A stretch of DNA of 64,000 nt from Tanypteryx hageni. Lineage: Eukaryota > Arthropoda > Insecta > Odonata > Petaluridae. Below are positions 1 to 14,200 of this stretch, one piece after another; the first letter of the stretch is position 1; each line of letters opens with the position of its first letter. The stretch lies in contig CM054116.1 in assembly GCA_028673005.1 (NCBI GenBank), positions 24,219,840 to 24,283,839 on the forward strand. Direction: 5' to 3'. A model generated the notes under the pieces. That model was not told the DNA's origin. It saw only the letters and a program-made list of their open reading frames with translations, and ran no database searches. The position numbers and the translations under genes were made by a program.

Positions 1-81
1 TAGCCAAAATTGGAAAAAGATCCCAGACATTTATCCTAAAAAAGAGGACTTGTGTGATTAAAAGAGGACATCTAGGTGACA
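1..81. repeat. Right end of a small hAT-like MITE (remnant)
   Basis: The stretch ends in AAGAGGACATCTAGGTGAC, which resembles the right terminus of the complete element at 9577-10103 (GGACATCTAGTCACTTTA). Its left end would lie before base 1, so neither target duplication nor full length can be judged. Assignment rests only on this terminal similarity. Confidence 0.35.
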
Positions 82-770
82 GGGAGAGTTGGAAGTGTCG
101 AGATTGCTGCGAGGAGAGATGTCTTAGTGCTCACACTGTGTACGCAATGTCTTGAGTATTTTTGACAAGAAATGGCAGGTGATGAAACAAGAGGGGTGGG
201 ATATAAAGTTGAAATTTTGGAAATACTGGGAGAGAGAGAAAGAAGAGGAGGGAGCAGTGGATTATACATTCAGTTGCTGTTAACACTGTTGCTGGGAAGT
301 CTGTCACATTCTCTTGTATTTGATTTTTTTGCTCATTCATTGTTTGTTATGCATCTATTATTCATCTTCGAGACATTTTATTTTTTCTATATAGCTGCTC
401 GGTCATAATTTTTGGTTCCTTTGAACTTATTGATATTCATCACTCCATTGTATGTACATGTAATTTGTTACAATGTCCAATGTAAAAGGCCAAATATGGT
501 TGTTTTTGGATAATTCTTAATAAATAATTTAAAAAATAAGTAAGTACTGAAGAGAAAAAAATCACTCGAAAAAAACTCCTGCCCTTACCAACTCATTCCA
601 AACTCCCCATAAGGGTGGGGATGCCATTAGAAATTGTGGGACCTTGAATGCATATGCTGCATCAGTGGGTAGGCATGTGCACATGATTGGATGCAGCGTA
701 TGCATCGGCAGTCCAGAAAGTGTTAAAAATAAAATTATATTTGGTTAGGCAGATTCCAAGTGGATTGATA
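82..770. other. Intergenic or intronic DNA, no gene seen
   Basis: A 78-codon open frame starts at 172, but its second half is a run of F, L and Y codons from T-rich DNA and it matches no family I know. The stretch probably belongs to a NBAS intron, because the gene has not ended at 2063. Confidence 0.5.
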
Positions 771-1979
771 CCATATTTACTTGTGTAATACCTGCACTTT
801 TCCCCCCAAGAGTTCCCATCAAAAAAGGGGGGTGCAGACATTACACGAGATTTGCCCATTCATCTGTTGAGGGTAGGCCACCCGTGAAATGCCTACTCAG
901 TATTGCATGTCTGGTGTGAGAAAGCGTATTTTTCCGTAGACGCAATATTCCATGCATTTTATTTCCTCGATTTTTAACCAAGATATTTTTCAAAAATGGG
1001 TAGAATACTATAAGCATGATATTTATCAGGTATTTTAAAAGGTCTGCCAGCTGTAAGTAGTAAACCTAAATCACATCAATATTCTATGTAAATAGACGTG
1101 TCAGACAGAGTTCATTCTCATAGAAAAGGTGATGTACGAGAAATAAACAACTGAACTGCATATATTTTTCATTAAATACAAACAAATTCTGTTAGATTGT
1201 CTTGTAATTTGGGACATGCTCAATTCACATTGCACCGTAACTGCATTTTTTGGGTTCCTTTTGTTACAAAATCCTAAAAGAATATACTTTTATTACTCTG
1301 TATAAAAGCAAATAACACAAACTTGCGATGGAAATGTGTCACTAAATAGCTGTTGGAGTTATTGATTGTGCTTTCTGAAAGCTGTAAGTGATACATTTTA
1401 TCCACAGAAATGTGAGAAACATTTCTATGTAACCAAGTCGTATTGCATCTAGTAACAGGTTTATTGTTGGTATTTAGTGATATCTGGGAGATTTATTTTG
1501 AGCATGAACTGTTTACGTTTAGTATTTCTGAAAAATTCACTCTTTTTCTAAGTGAAAAATGACTGAGCGTGATTACACAAAATTAGTGAAAATTGCTCAT
1601 TTTAATTTAAATAACTTGAGAATGTGCAATGGCTCAAAATTGAGCCTTTCTGCGAGTTAAGGAGCTAGACTCCAAAATAGGTTTTCAAGTTGTCTCTTGG
1701 TAATATAATGGCAATAGATGCCAATTTATCATGATTACATAAGTTAAAAAAGTACTAAAAATCATTTTTAGAAGTCACTTCTTAAATATTTGCTTTTGCT
1801 ATAATTGTGCCATCAAACTCAGCTTCAGACAAATTATTCAACTGATGTTGCCGTAAAATATAAACATCAAAATTTTGGAAGTGTGGACATTACACGAATT
1901 CAAGTTTTTCCAGATTTTTAGCTCTAAAAACAGGGGTGTGGGCATTACACACATCTGGGTATTACATGAGTAAATACGA
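771..1979. mobile_element. TA-flanked inverted-repeat DNA transposon, non-autonomous
   Basis: The left end CCATATTTACTTGTGTAATA and the reverse complement of the right end, TCGTATTTACTCATGTAATA, agree at most positions. A TA dinucleotide lies on each side (769-770 and 1980-1981). Inner copies of a GACATTACACGA motif occur near both ends. The 1209-bp interior has no open frame of note. TA duplication points to the Tc1/mariner/pogo group. The element at 53652-54676 has a similar terminus (CCGTAAATACCCGC) and may be a relative. Confidence 0.6.
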
Positions 1980-2062
1980 TATATCAAAAAACAAATTTAT
2001 ATTTCCAAAATCAGAATGTTTCATAATATCTGCCAATATAATAGGAAATCTAGTGAACATAC

Positions 2063-2220
2063 CCAAAACCTCTTTCTGGTAAACATTCAAGAATTTTAAA
2101 TGCAACATCAAGTTGGTCAGCTTCTGGGTACGAATATAGGCAATCCAAAGCCAAAGTTGTGATTTCATCAAGAGAAGATACCAGAGATGCAGGTTGTTCT
2201 GAACTAAAATATTTAAACAA
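2063..2220 (-). CDS. NBAS: NBAS exon 21 (last in window)
   Basis: Enters after cctctcttcctcag and ends ...[14 protein letters not shown] before a gtatgt donor, leaving two bases of a codon. It matches the [11 protein letters not shown] region of vertebrate NBAS. No continuation was seen between 1 and 2062, so the next exon lies outside the window. Confidence 0.9.
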
Positions 2221-5200
2221 CTGAGGAAGAGAGGTACCAATACGTTAATTACCTTTCTTAAATAATCGTGAAATTTGTAATTTGCAAGGTCGTGATTTAA
2301 CTCACCTGTAAAGGTAATCTCAAATCTCTGGAACTGAGATCTATTAAATAATCACGTAGCAATTTCTTCAAGCTACCTTTACATTCTTTTTCGGAGCGTA
2401 CTAAAAATGGTAACAACAAACACTTTATATCGTGCACAAAAGTACTTTCAGAGCTCTGAAATAAAATAAAGAATTAGTGATAAATATTGCTTTCACATCA
2501 AATTAGTGTTGTTTAAGATAAAAATAAATTCACTGCAAAGTCAATCCAATTACCTTTTGCATAAGCAACTTAGCTTTCTCCAAGCTACTTTTTTTCTGCA
2601 AATCAGAGAGACCAATGTCTTCGAAGGCTGCCTCATAAACTAGTGTTTCAAGTGTTAGAAGTTCATTATGAAGGCTCTCCAATCCCTGCCATAAAAAAAT
2701 ACTGTAAATCTACATTCTTCACAGAATACAGTATGCAATTGCAGCAGCTCTGAATTATTATTGAAATAAATTTCATTGTATTTTTTGTTTAAACTGAACA
2801 TTTACATATGAAGAAACAGGAAAGGCTTAAAACATGTATTAATAAAAAATACAGATTATATCATATGCAATAATGATACAAGAATTAGGAAAATTACATT
2901 TTACAAAGTTTTTCTTTTAATTTTTCATGATAGAAGCAATTTATTTTAATATAGTTCTACATAATAATAGTAATAATGTAACAACAATATCTTTTAAATT
3001 TCCTTTCTTCCAGTATATTCAGTATCATTTTTATTATAATGCCTTGAACATCCAATGGGCATTAACATTTAAGAACAAGAAGTAGTTTTTGCCTGAAAAA
3101 TTGGCAATCTGTAACTTTATAAAGAGACATTAAAATCCAACACATTTTACCCTTAAAATCTATCTGGAGGAGAGATTTGCCATTAACACATTCCAAGCAA
3201 GTATAATACTAACATGCATTACAACATTTTGAAAGCATTGCAGTTTTCTTCACTTGACCAATGGACAGAACAATGGAAAGCATGCTATAATAATGCAGTA
3301 TCAAGTACCTTCACATTTCTTTCTCTTCCCATTTTCACCAACATAATTGCATAATCAACCATTTTACTCCGGCGTTCAATTTGGCATGCTCTTTCAATAT
3401 ACCAAGCTGTAAGCCCATCAGAAGTGAGAGGATTGGACACAAATTTTAGCAGATCCTTATCTTCTTGGTAAAGAAAGCTTGAAATATCTGTTTGAGACCT
3501 CTCTTTCACTTTCCTAGAAGAGTGAAAAAATTGCCTAACCAAAAAAACCATGAATTGAAGGCCTTTTACTTTAAATGTATACGTATAAAAAAACAAAACA
3601 AAGCTCACTTGATATCATCGGCTTCAGACCAATCTTTGTCTCTAATGAGTTTTTGATCCCAGGAAAATACTTCACCATCAGGATTGCATTCAGGCAACAG
3701 TGAGCTGAGAAAAGAACTCTTTAATAAAATTAAAGAATCACTTTAATGATTAACATCTGATATAAGCATATATATATATACCTGTATTCATAAGGATTTG
3801 AGGTTTCTGGAAAATTAGAAAGTATCACAAGCCAATAATCTAGAATGTCATCTCCATGGTATGTGAACATACTCTCTACCGATGCACTGTTTCCTTGCCT
3901 AGCAAATTCCAAGGTAGTTATCATCACAGGAACTGACCGAAATTTTTCATAAAAAGAAGCATTATATTGACTTTCATTGTTTCTTGGATCAGCAAGAATG
4001 ATCTAAAATAATACAAGAATAAAATTCTTCATTAACATTACATATTTTTCTGAATATTCATTAAGCTCAAAAGAACCTAATAAACAATTTTTAAAGAAAG
4101 TACGGAAATTTTCTTTATTAACCATAATTTGAAATTATTTTTTGTATAAACTCTGATACTTAAGAAAAAATAAATAACTCATTTTAATATTCTCCACTGA
4201 CTATAATGAAAAAGACTTATTTTACCTTATAAGTACTTAATCGATCCATGTACTGCAACAGAATTCTACGGTAATGGATTACTTCCCTCAATTCCTGTTT
4301 AGAAATGTACTCTTTGGCCTGAAATTAATAACAGTTAATTTGAAATTGTTTTCAAATAAAAAAATTTAATGTTTTCACAAGACAATAAATTCTTTAATAA
4401 CCTTTCCATGAAGATAATTATCCCACTTTTCCTCCATTGTCAAGGTATCATTTTCATTGGTTATAGGAAGTATCTTCACATTAGTTTTCTGCATATCTAC
4501 TTTCTTTGGAGAGTTTGAAGGATTAGTTTCCAGTTCTTCATAACCTGAAAATTCAATTAAAATTACAATAAAGATAAAGAATATTTCTCCATAATCAAAT
4601 GAGACAAAAAAGTGATGCCTTGAAACACTTCTAATAATAATTTGGATAAGTTCTTTAAAAATTATACCATGTGAGATTAATATGAAAAATTTGTTTGCAT
4701 AGCTTTTTTTGATCTAAGCTTTAACAGAAATTTTTACAGTAAAAACAATACTCACCCTCTACTAAAAACTCAACAATATCTAAGCTTGTTTCCTGAAGAC
4801 CAAACTCCAGCAATTTTTCTGCGGCAACCAAAGTATCAGGTACTCTACCAACACATTCTTTCAAAACCCATGAACGTTTGGTGACCTTGCTCTATAAAAA
4901 CATAATATATTAAAGTTACTTTAAAGTTATTAATCAATAAGAGGTAATACAACAGTAAGTACATATTGCACGAAAACTAGAGCAAGAAATGAATTTTCAA
5001 AATAAAAAGTAAAAAATTAAGACATAAAAGACAGCAAACTTTTCATTTAGGTACCAAAAAAATTGAAGTTTCTCTGAAGCACTATAAGGTATTTATCTAT
5101 GATTGTGCCAAGGGTTGCTAACCATCCTGTATTGGCCAATACATCCAGTATTTTCAATATTTATCCTTTGTCCTGTATGAACTCTATACATGACGCTATT

Positions 5201-8200
5201 TTCTCATATTTTAAATTTAACAGTTATTTTTTAACTAGCGTATTGTATTACAAATTTTATTTTTTAAATCCATCATTTTGAACGGATGAGAAGGTTAAAA
5301 AAAGGTGTTTACAATTGAGCAAATATGATATATGGCACTCATGAGATTTTTTCCACTTAGATACCCATAACATATGGAATAAGAGTGGTCCCAGGATACT
5401 GCCCTGGGGTACTCCTCATAGACCTGGGATAAGTGAGGAAGAGTGATTGTTAATTATTATTTGTTGAATCCTACATTGGAGATAATCTTTAAGGAAAGAT
5501 AGCAGAGGATCATTTACAATGAATTTATTTTCAAGCTTATGAAAAAGAAGCTTGTAAACTACTGATTACTCATCCAATCTTCTAAAAGATATGATTATCT
5601 CCTACTGAGGAACACTATAACTAAATTTAGGAGTTGACAAAAGATTTAGGAACTTACCAGGTAATCATGAATGGTAGCAATTGTGACATTACTATTCCTC
5701 CATTGTCTTTGGTATACAAGATCACAGTCCAAATTATATGCTCTTGCTAATGCCAGGGCTTCTCCATATTCCTCATTATCAATCTATATGAAAATGAAAC
5801 AAACTTTTCTTGAAATAAACAAACAAATACTATTACTAACATAAAAATATAATTTTTACAAGTCAACTAAAATAGAGGATTCATTCATATTCAGAACAAA
5901 AAAAGGAAATACATCACCATAAATAATGTAGCAAGATAAATATATAAGAGCTATTAATAATTTTTAGCATTTTTATGAGCTTTATAATTTAAAAAAATAA
6001 TTATTATGTGATAGATGTTCGAGAAAGTAGCCTGTTTTTTTGTAAATGTCCAAAGGAAATAATTATATATCATTTAAATGACTTCCAGAGTTGTTAATCT
6101 TTTATTCAGTATCCACTTAACTGAATAAACAGTTTACAATTGTTAATAAAATGATTCATCAAGTAACTTAAGATAATTATTACTGCGGCTGCAAAATTAT
6201 CAAGTTCAGCCTGCATATTGCATGCCATGTCTCCCTAAAAAAATTAAAGGAAGTATATAAGCAAATGAAAGCTAGAAAATATGCTCTTTCCATTCCCCAA
6301 ATCTGTCACAACTACCATTTGCTCAGAGTATTGTGCTCTATAACAAAACCTGCAAAATACACAGTGAAAGTGTAAAGAAACTGATTCAGAAATACCACTT
6401 CAACATTCCTTCATCATGCAAGCAGCCTTTGCTATATGAGCATGCAGAATTGCTAGCATAGCAAATCTCTCCTGTCAAAGATAATTTATCTATCAGTTAA
6501 AATTATCAATTATATCATACTTTTCTAGCATAGAGTTCTTCGGGTGTTGTACTTTTTAAGCCAAGTAATCTGTATATTCTGCGCACTAATTTGGGCTTCT
6601 TCCTCTTTGGCTGGAACTGCTCACTATCAGTTACCCAGTATATTCCAGTTTTAATTAAATTCGAGCCTTTCTTGAGAATTGATCCATCCTCATCTTCACT
6701 GCTCTCCTGTGAGAGAAAAAGGTACAGCTATATATAAATACACTAACCTCAGTTTAGCAGAAAAAGTCTGGTTTGCAAAATATACATTTAAATAGATCAA
6801 TTTTCTGTTAAATGTACATCTCCTCTAGCGCACTTTCATTTCATTGAGGTTTTCATATCAAAAAACTTTTTTGTTTAGTAATATAGTAATTTTCATTTTC
6901 CCGGTATTTCATATTTTTCTAAATTTTTCATTTTGCACCTTAGTGGTTTTAGTTTAAAATGATGATTCTCATAATACAGATGAAACTATAATTCTTCCAT
7001 GTTAAATGATGGGAAATAAATAGTTTAATTTCACCTGTATCATGAGTACATTTCACCAAGTGTAGTCTGAATTTATTAATGGGATGATTCTCATGATTTC
7101 TACTTTGTAACATGCTTTATTTTCTAAGTTTTAGGTGTATTCATTAAAATTAAGGGTTCTCATTCACTTAATCTGAATGAAAGAAACAGAAAATAACTAA
7201 TGTGAACAAATGGTGCTTATCTACCAAAGTTGAACTGTAATTTAGGTTTTAACACGCATTAATAATCCAGTAAATCGTAAATTAGGGCATTTAACATAAT
7301 TTTAATGTAAATTATATGAACCAGTCAAAATAAATAAGCAAATATATACAAATTTTATGAAAATGCATAACTTTAGGATTAAAGAGGTGTCTTACAGCAC
7401 TGAATGATAGCTCTTCCCAGCTTTGCTCATCTTCCAATAGCCTTTTCTTTATTGAAGATACCATGCACACACATTCAAGACCAAGAAAACCTTTATCGCA
7501 CATAGATGACACCCTTGGTTGACCATCAAAAAATTCAGGTAAATCACCTAATAAGTTCTGAAGATCTTTAATAGAACAGACACTGATGGAACCTGAATAT
7601 CTGGCAATTATAATGGCCTGAAAAAAAGTTTTCTAAAACTGTAATTGATATGTTCTCTATTGAATATCAAATATATTTCATTAACAGAATGAAATATAGA
7701 AGAAATACAATTAATCTATTTTTATCCAAGCTTGCCAAAATAATACTAAGAATATTTTACAAAATAGTTTGGTTTACCTGTTCAGACCACCAATTGACAT
7801 CAACAGGATGGAAAAGTATGCTGTCACTAACTGAAAAGGAGTTAGTTCTCCGTTGATCAGGAAAATCATTATTCTTTACATCATAATTAGGCTGATTATT
7901 CAATTTCCAGAACCTGTACAGCCTGTCATAAATTTCAGGTTAATAAGAGAAGTAAAATGTCATTTTGATGAACACAAAATCTCCAATTAATTGATTAAAA
8001 TACCTGATTGAAGGCAACTGCCATACTGATATGCTACCTGATGTATGCAAACATACCATATATTGCCCAAGTGGAGATATTTTGATCTTGAAGATGTCGC
8101 TCTGAAAAAATTATTGTAATAAGTTTTGCATGCCAGGAGAAAAATAAAAAAACTGTTATGAGTATAACCATTAAACTACTTACGTCTGTATCCTAATGGA

Positions 8201-11200
8201 GAGCAAAAAAGTAACAACCATGCTATTAGCTAAAGGTCAAACAAGAGCTACAATAATGGATAACAACTGGTAATTAAGTGAAATGGCTTAATTAATAAGT
8301 CTACAGCCACAAAAATGGAATATATGTTGTAACCATCATAGTAGCAGCATAAGCAAAATCAACTCATAGAACACTATAGTATACAATTTTATTATTTGAG
8401 CATAACCAAAAAAATACAAATAAATTAAATTACTCTTTCTAAGTCAATGTATTCCTTGCATATGTTACTGGTCAAGTATGGAATCCGGAATTGTGTAGAA
8501 TTCCTAGGCAATTTATACAATGCCTAAAACTGTTAGGCAATGTATGAAATAAATCATAAAAGGATAAACAGTATACATCACTCTTCAGGCACCCAATCAC
8601 CGCTGGCATGGTAAGGGAGAGATTAATTTAGTCAGGGTGCCGCAGGCACCCGACACTCATTCAATCTCCAGTATTATTCCCTTGAAGTGAACAAATGAAG
8701 ATCGGAAATCGCAAGAATCTGCCCAGGGAGGGGTAAAGTGCACAAGTGCCAACGAGGCAATAAACAGCATTACATATTAACATTTGTCCTATTAATGCAC
8801 CAAGGGAGCCAACAGCTTAATGTCCGTTACGAAGGATGGAATGCTGACTTTGCACGGTCTCCTCAAACCATACAAACAGGGAGCCAGGCGACCTAGGAAA
8901 AAATCCTATTTTTGCAGGATTCGTGTCCGCTGCCCTTTCAAGCAGCAGACAGGTAGCAGCCAACTAACCAATAGACTACTGGCACCCCATTCCACATTTT
9001 ATATAATTCCTAGGTATTGTATAAAATTCCTAGGTAAAGTATAAAAGATTAGACCAAAACACGCTTATTTCATACTTTGTCAAAAAGTTATAGGCATTGA
9101 ATAGAATTCCTAGGAATTTTATACAATGCCTGGTTTTTACACTTTGCCAGTAACACACACTATTTCAAAATAAATGATGATTTTATTGGAAATCAAAAGG
9201 AATAGATTAATTTCAACTATGTATAAACAACTTAAAATAAGATTGAATAATTTTGATTATACATACATATTACAAAGTTAAATTTTCAATTGGTATGAAA
9301 AAACCTAGCCACTGTAGGAAATAGCTATTAAGTTTCAATCTTGCATAATGATTCAAGAATTAATACAAATTATGGATAAGGTTTAACTAATTTATCCTAA
9401 AAGCAATGCTCAAAATAATTGTAAAATAGATACAATACAATTACAGGTATCCTTCGATTTATGCATGCTCAGTTTAACATGTTCACTGCCATTGATGCAC
9501 ATGCACGTCAAGCCGAGCTACTGCGGTAGGTCGGTGATGCACATGTGCATCACAAACGTATGCAGTTCCCTATACCTAAAGTGACCAGATTACAGATCAG
9601 TCAAAGCGGTACGAAATCAATTTCAGGTCAGTCAATTCAAAACAAATCCCTTTCAGATTAGCTATTGTGAGATTTTAAAAAAATCTTTGTAAAGGAAAAT
9701 TTACTAGTTCCTTTACAAAGAGTATAAAAGTATAACTTTTCAGTTATAAATCTATGCTTTGTTCCATTTCTCTCACAACGCTGCACCGCAAGAGAAAGAA
9801 ATGAAGAATGAAACAAATCAAAAAGTACGAATTACTTTGGAGAATTGAGCACCGAACTTCGCATTCCGATGCACGCACTCGACTAGCGCTCCATGTGCCG
9901 CTCGAAGCCCGGGACTGTCTGGTCACTTTAGTCATATCATATACATAGTTTACTGGTAAAAAGTTTGAATAATCGGTACATTATATCATCAGTATATCCA
10001 AAAGTGGGACAATTTTGCATACCCTAAAGTTTTATGGGGACAGAATGACATGCTGCTCAAAAGTGGGACTGTCCCGCCGAAATCAGGACATCTAGTCACT
10101 TTACCTATACTGTTGGATCCGTTGGCTTTATGGTGAGGGATACATCCCTAAAAAAGGCACTCGGTAAAAGTTTAGATCTCAAATGAGCAGCATTTTTTTC
10201 TTTTTATTGCATTTTTGGTCTCAATTTCGCCAGTAGTCTTCCAGCGAGATTTTAAATATTATATATTTTTTATGATTTCTATTATTTTTTGGGAAATTTT
10301 GCATCTTAATCATTTAAACGGACATTAGTTACAATTTTCTATTTTTTTTATCACTTTTTAGAAATTTTCACGTAGTTTTGAAAAAAAGTTGAAAAATTTT
10401 ATTTTGAAGTTGGATTAGTTAGGAAGTTGTTTACATGTTATTATGTTTAGTAGGTGCATTATTTTATAGTAAATTCATAATATCGCCTGAAACACATTTT
10501 TCATAATTTTAAGGTGATTTTAAATTAGAAAACTAAAATTACAAATTTGGCTTCTGGGGAAGTATCACCAATATTTGGAAGGCAGCGAATGTGTTATGCA
10601 TTTAAAAAATAAAATTATGTTTAATAGAAAGAAAGGAAATCTTTTAATTAAAAAAAACTCACAAAGATATGAAGAGAGCCTTGATGATAATAAACAATAT
10701 CTTAAAAACTAGAAGTTAACCTGCTTTTTCATATGCTATCAACAATGGAGTTAAACTAATTTAAACTAGAAGATAACTTATTATTGTGAAGTAAAATATC
10801 ACTATTTAAGATTTATTGCATATAAAAGTGAAAACCATACCTGTTTCTTTCTAAAGATATAAGGTATCCATGACCAAACTTTGCTTTGCATTAAATTGTG
10901 AGAATTATCGCCATCATCATCTGAGACGGACTTTGAAATTTTATAAAATGGATAATCATTCAATACTCGCCATGCAGAGATTCCCATTTTGCTTCCTTGG
11001 TCCTAAATTTAATAAAAAATTTGATTATTTTTACAAATTAAAAAGCTCTAGATAATGATAAATTTTTAATAAAGGAAAACTGTAGTGTGATAAAACATAG
11101 TGCACAACATCATTCATAATCTTAATCACTGAAGGCAAGAAAATATGTTATGGCTACAATGATTTGGCACAGTTAAATTATACTTATTTGGCCTAAAAAA

Positions 11201-14200
11201 GGAAAGGACGTTACCAGTCTTTTCAGAATTTTTTCTCTTTCAAAAAGTTTTTGTATGATGCTGAATGAGTGCACCACATTGGGACAAACTAAAAATTACA
11301 GCATTTAACATGCTAACCTATTTCAACGTGAACATATGAAATGATAATAAAGACCTAATTCAAATACACCAAGTCATATCTTGAATTATCTCAATTTAAT
11401 AAGCACATTGAAATTTTACTTTGGAATTTTTTGTAAGACATACAAATGGACAGCTTTTACAGAAAAGGTATGTAAAAAATGACCCATATAATCAGCATTG
11501 ATATGGTATAATTTTTTAATATTACAAACCTGCTGCTGGTTGATATCTAAAACATTGCTAGATCCAACAACATATAAAAGATTGTGTGGAGCATGATAGA
11601 CTACATCAGTAACTCCACCTATATAAGATCTTGCAAATGAAAAACTATGATTTTCTTGATAACCATCCATTGGAGAAACTAAATAACTTTTGAGGTTTCC
11701 CATTGTATCTACAGTTATCAATTCGTAAGACCTGGAAAATAAAAGATTGTATCAAGTGATATATGATATATATTTGAGACTTTTTTTAATTTGGATAAGT
11801 AGTGGACATGAATATATTTCACTTGTAAATAAAGTAAACCCTCAATATTTGCAGAGGATATCTGATATCTGGAAGCAAAAGTTTATTCAAATATTTCTCA
11901 TATGAGTGAAAATTCAGTTTCATGGTTATGTGAACGAGCTATTCTCGCCCCAAAAATGAAGCAGTGGATTCACTCAATGAGATTCTTATAAATCACCTTG
12001 TTTCCAAAGAAATACTTTATAACTATGTAGATATGATAACAAATGTAAATTCAGTAAATTATACATGTAAATGTATATACATATATTTACATGTATATGT
12101 ATAAATTCATAAAACCCTCCAGGGATGCCTGCCTCCTCAATGATATTTAAAGGTTGGTGCAACAATTATATTGCTGCAAAATTTTGATGGTCCAAAAACT
12201 TTATAATAGGACCCGATAGCAGGATCCAACTTTATATCCCCATGTTATTGAAACAGTTATTTTCACAGGATGTGCAAATGGACAGTGTTTTATACTATGT
12301 ATCCCTATGATTCCTACTGACTAAACTAGTGAATTCAAACCTCTCCAATTTCCAGTAAAGGTTTGTTTTGCAATACTATTAATAAGGACCAAGGTCAATT
12401 GCAAAAATTGTTGGGGTCCACTTAGGTGCACATTGCTTTCCATATGATCAGTTTTATGTATTATATTCAAGAGTAACTAAAATAATTTGCATATTTTCAT
12501 CAAGTGGCAAGATGATTGACATAATTAAAAATACTATGAGCACTATGGCAAAAATGGTATATCAAGAATTTTAAGGGACTCAATATGCCATACAACATAC
12601 AATAGGACCTTGCCATTTGCGGAGGTTACATTCCTGAATGTTTGGGTCCATGATGGGCAAATCTGGGATGAGCAAATAAAAGAATATATGGAAACAAGAA
12701 GTCCAAACCAGGACTAATGCAGGCTGGTTTCCCAAAGTTGACATCCCGAATTGATTACTTATATTGACAGGAAATGTTTCAGTATGTTTTAGTCATTCCA
12801 AGAAATTCTCATATCATAAATACCATTTGTAATTCATAGTTTATCAAAGATAGAGAAAAATTGGAAAACAAAATAATAGAGCATTATCAGGTTTACAATA
12901 TTAAAAGCAATCTCAAAATCTCTTTCTGACATTATATTTTCCATGTATTCTTTTAAAATAAATGAATTTAATAAATGCTACTGTTTATACACAAATATTT
13001 ATGGATCAACTGTCCATTGCAGAGGGGTAGTCGAGTGGAAAAGAAAATAACTCATTTGTTCACTCGTCTATGCTCAAGCCAAGTTCAGTAATAATCATTT
13101 CCATGGCAACAATCCAATAAAATGCAATTTAAAATGCAAAAAAGCTGTTTTAGTAGAAATTCAAGAAAATATGATCAATTAAGAAAATTCTGTGATAAGA
13201 ATTAGAATCTACATTCTTTTTTCCTTAGAAAAGTACAAACCTCGCTCCAATATCACAATTTTAAGATATTTTAAAATTATTAAAGAAAACATCTCTGCAC
13301 GATGGATTTGAGACTTCCTATGTAAAACAAATAGAGAAAAATGTTCCTGGAATCGAACCTGGGACTTCAATCTTTGCCAAATAAAATATAGCCCGGAGGT
13401 GGACCCTGGCAGCACAAGCCTCATACAAAATTTCATGAAAATCAGTTCATTGATGCAAAAGTTGTTAATAGGGGACAAACACATACACAGACAGACCATT
13501 TTATAAGGCTATGTTTCCTTTGGAAACCAGCCTAAAAATGGTAAATGTTCAATTGAAGAAAGTTTCGTAAATTTTGTCGAAACTCATAAAAAACTGGCCA
13601 CGGGTTTGTTAAAGAAATACTGGAAAAACTGACATCTGACTTGCAAATCGCTATCTACAATGTCTATGGAACAACCAAACAAATCTGCAGCAGATCTTGT
13701 ACTAAAATATGCAGAAGATTTCGATGCTGCAGAGTTTTTTGTTTAGAGATAGAAAGTTTTAAATGTCAGTCAGATTTGTTATTAGAAAATTTAGTGTCAG
13801 CTTCTTCATTTCATTAATTACAATTAATTCATTCTTATGGTCTTCAAGATGCTTATCCAAATATTGACATTTCCTTTTGTATATTCCTCACACTACCCAT
13901 GACTGTTGCATCTTGTGAGCGTAGTTTTAGTTATTTGAAAATAATAAAATCATACTTAAAATCTACCATGGGCCAAGAAAGATTGACAAATTTAGCATCA
14001 GCTTCGATTGAATATAAAATAGCAAAATCTCTAAATTGTTTTAATTCAAGATTTCGCATCAATAAAAGCAAGAAAAGTAACATAAATAACTATGTGCTAA
14101 ATGCAATATAAATTTATTATTTATTTTGGATATGTCCAGAATTATGTTGTGATTTAATTTTGTTTGTTTTTCTATTTTTTTGTTATTTGTTATTTTTAGT

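Noticed and set aside
172..408. 78-codon frame MAGDETRGVGYK...
   Set aside because: Second half is low-complexity hydrophobic; no family resemblance; no splice context.
8820..9044. 74-codon frame in the foldback element
   Set aside because: Overlaps repeated arm sequence and has no domain; likely chance in a GC-richer core.
13340..13362. tRNA gene from the TGGAATCGAACC motif
   Set aside because: Only a B-box on the minus strand; the same text recurs at 60.85 kb as part of a dispersed repeat.
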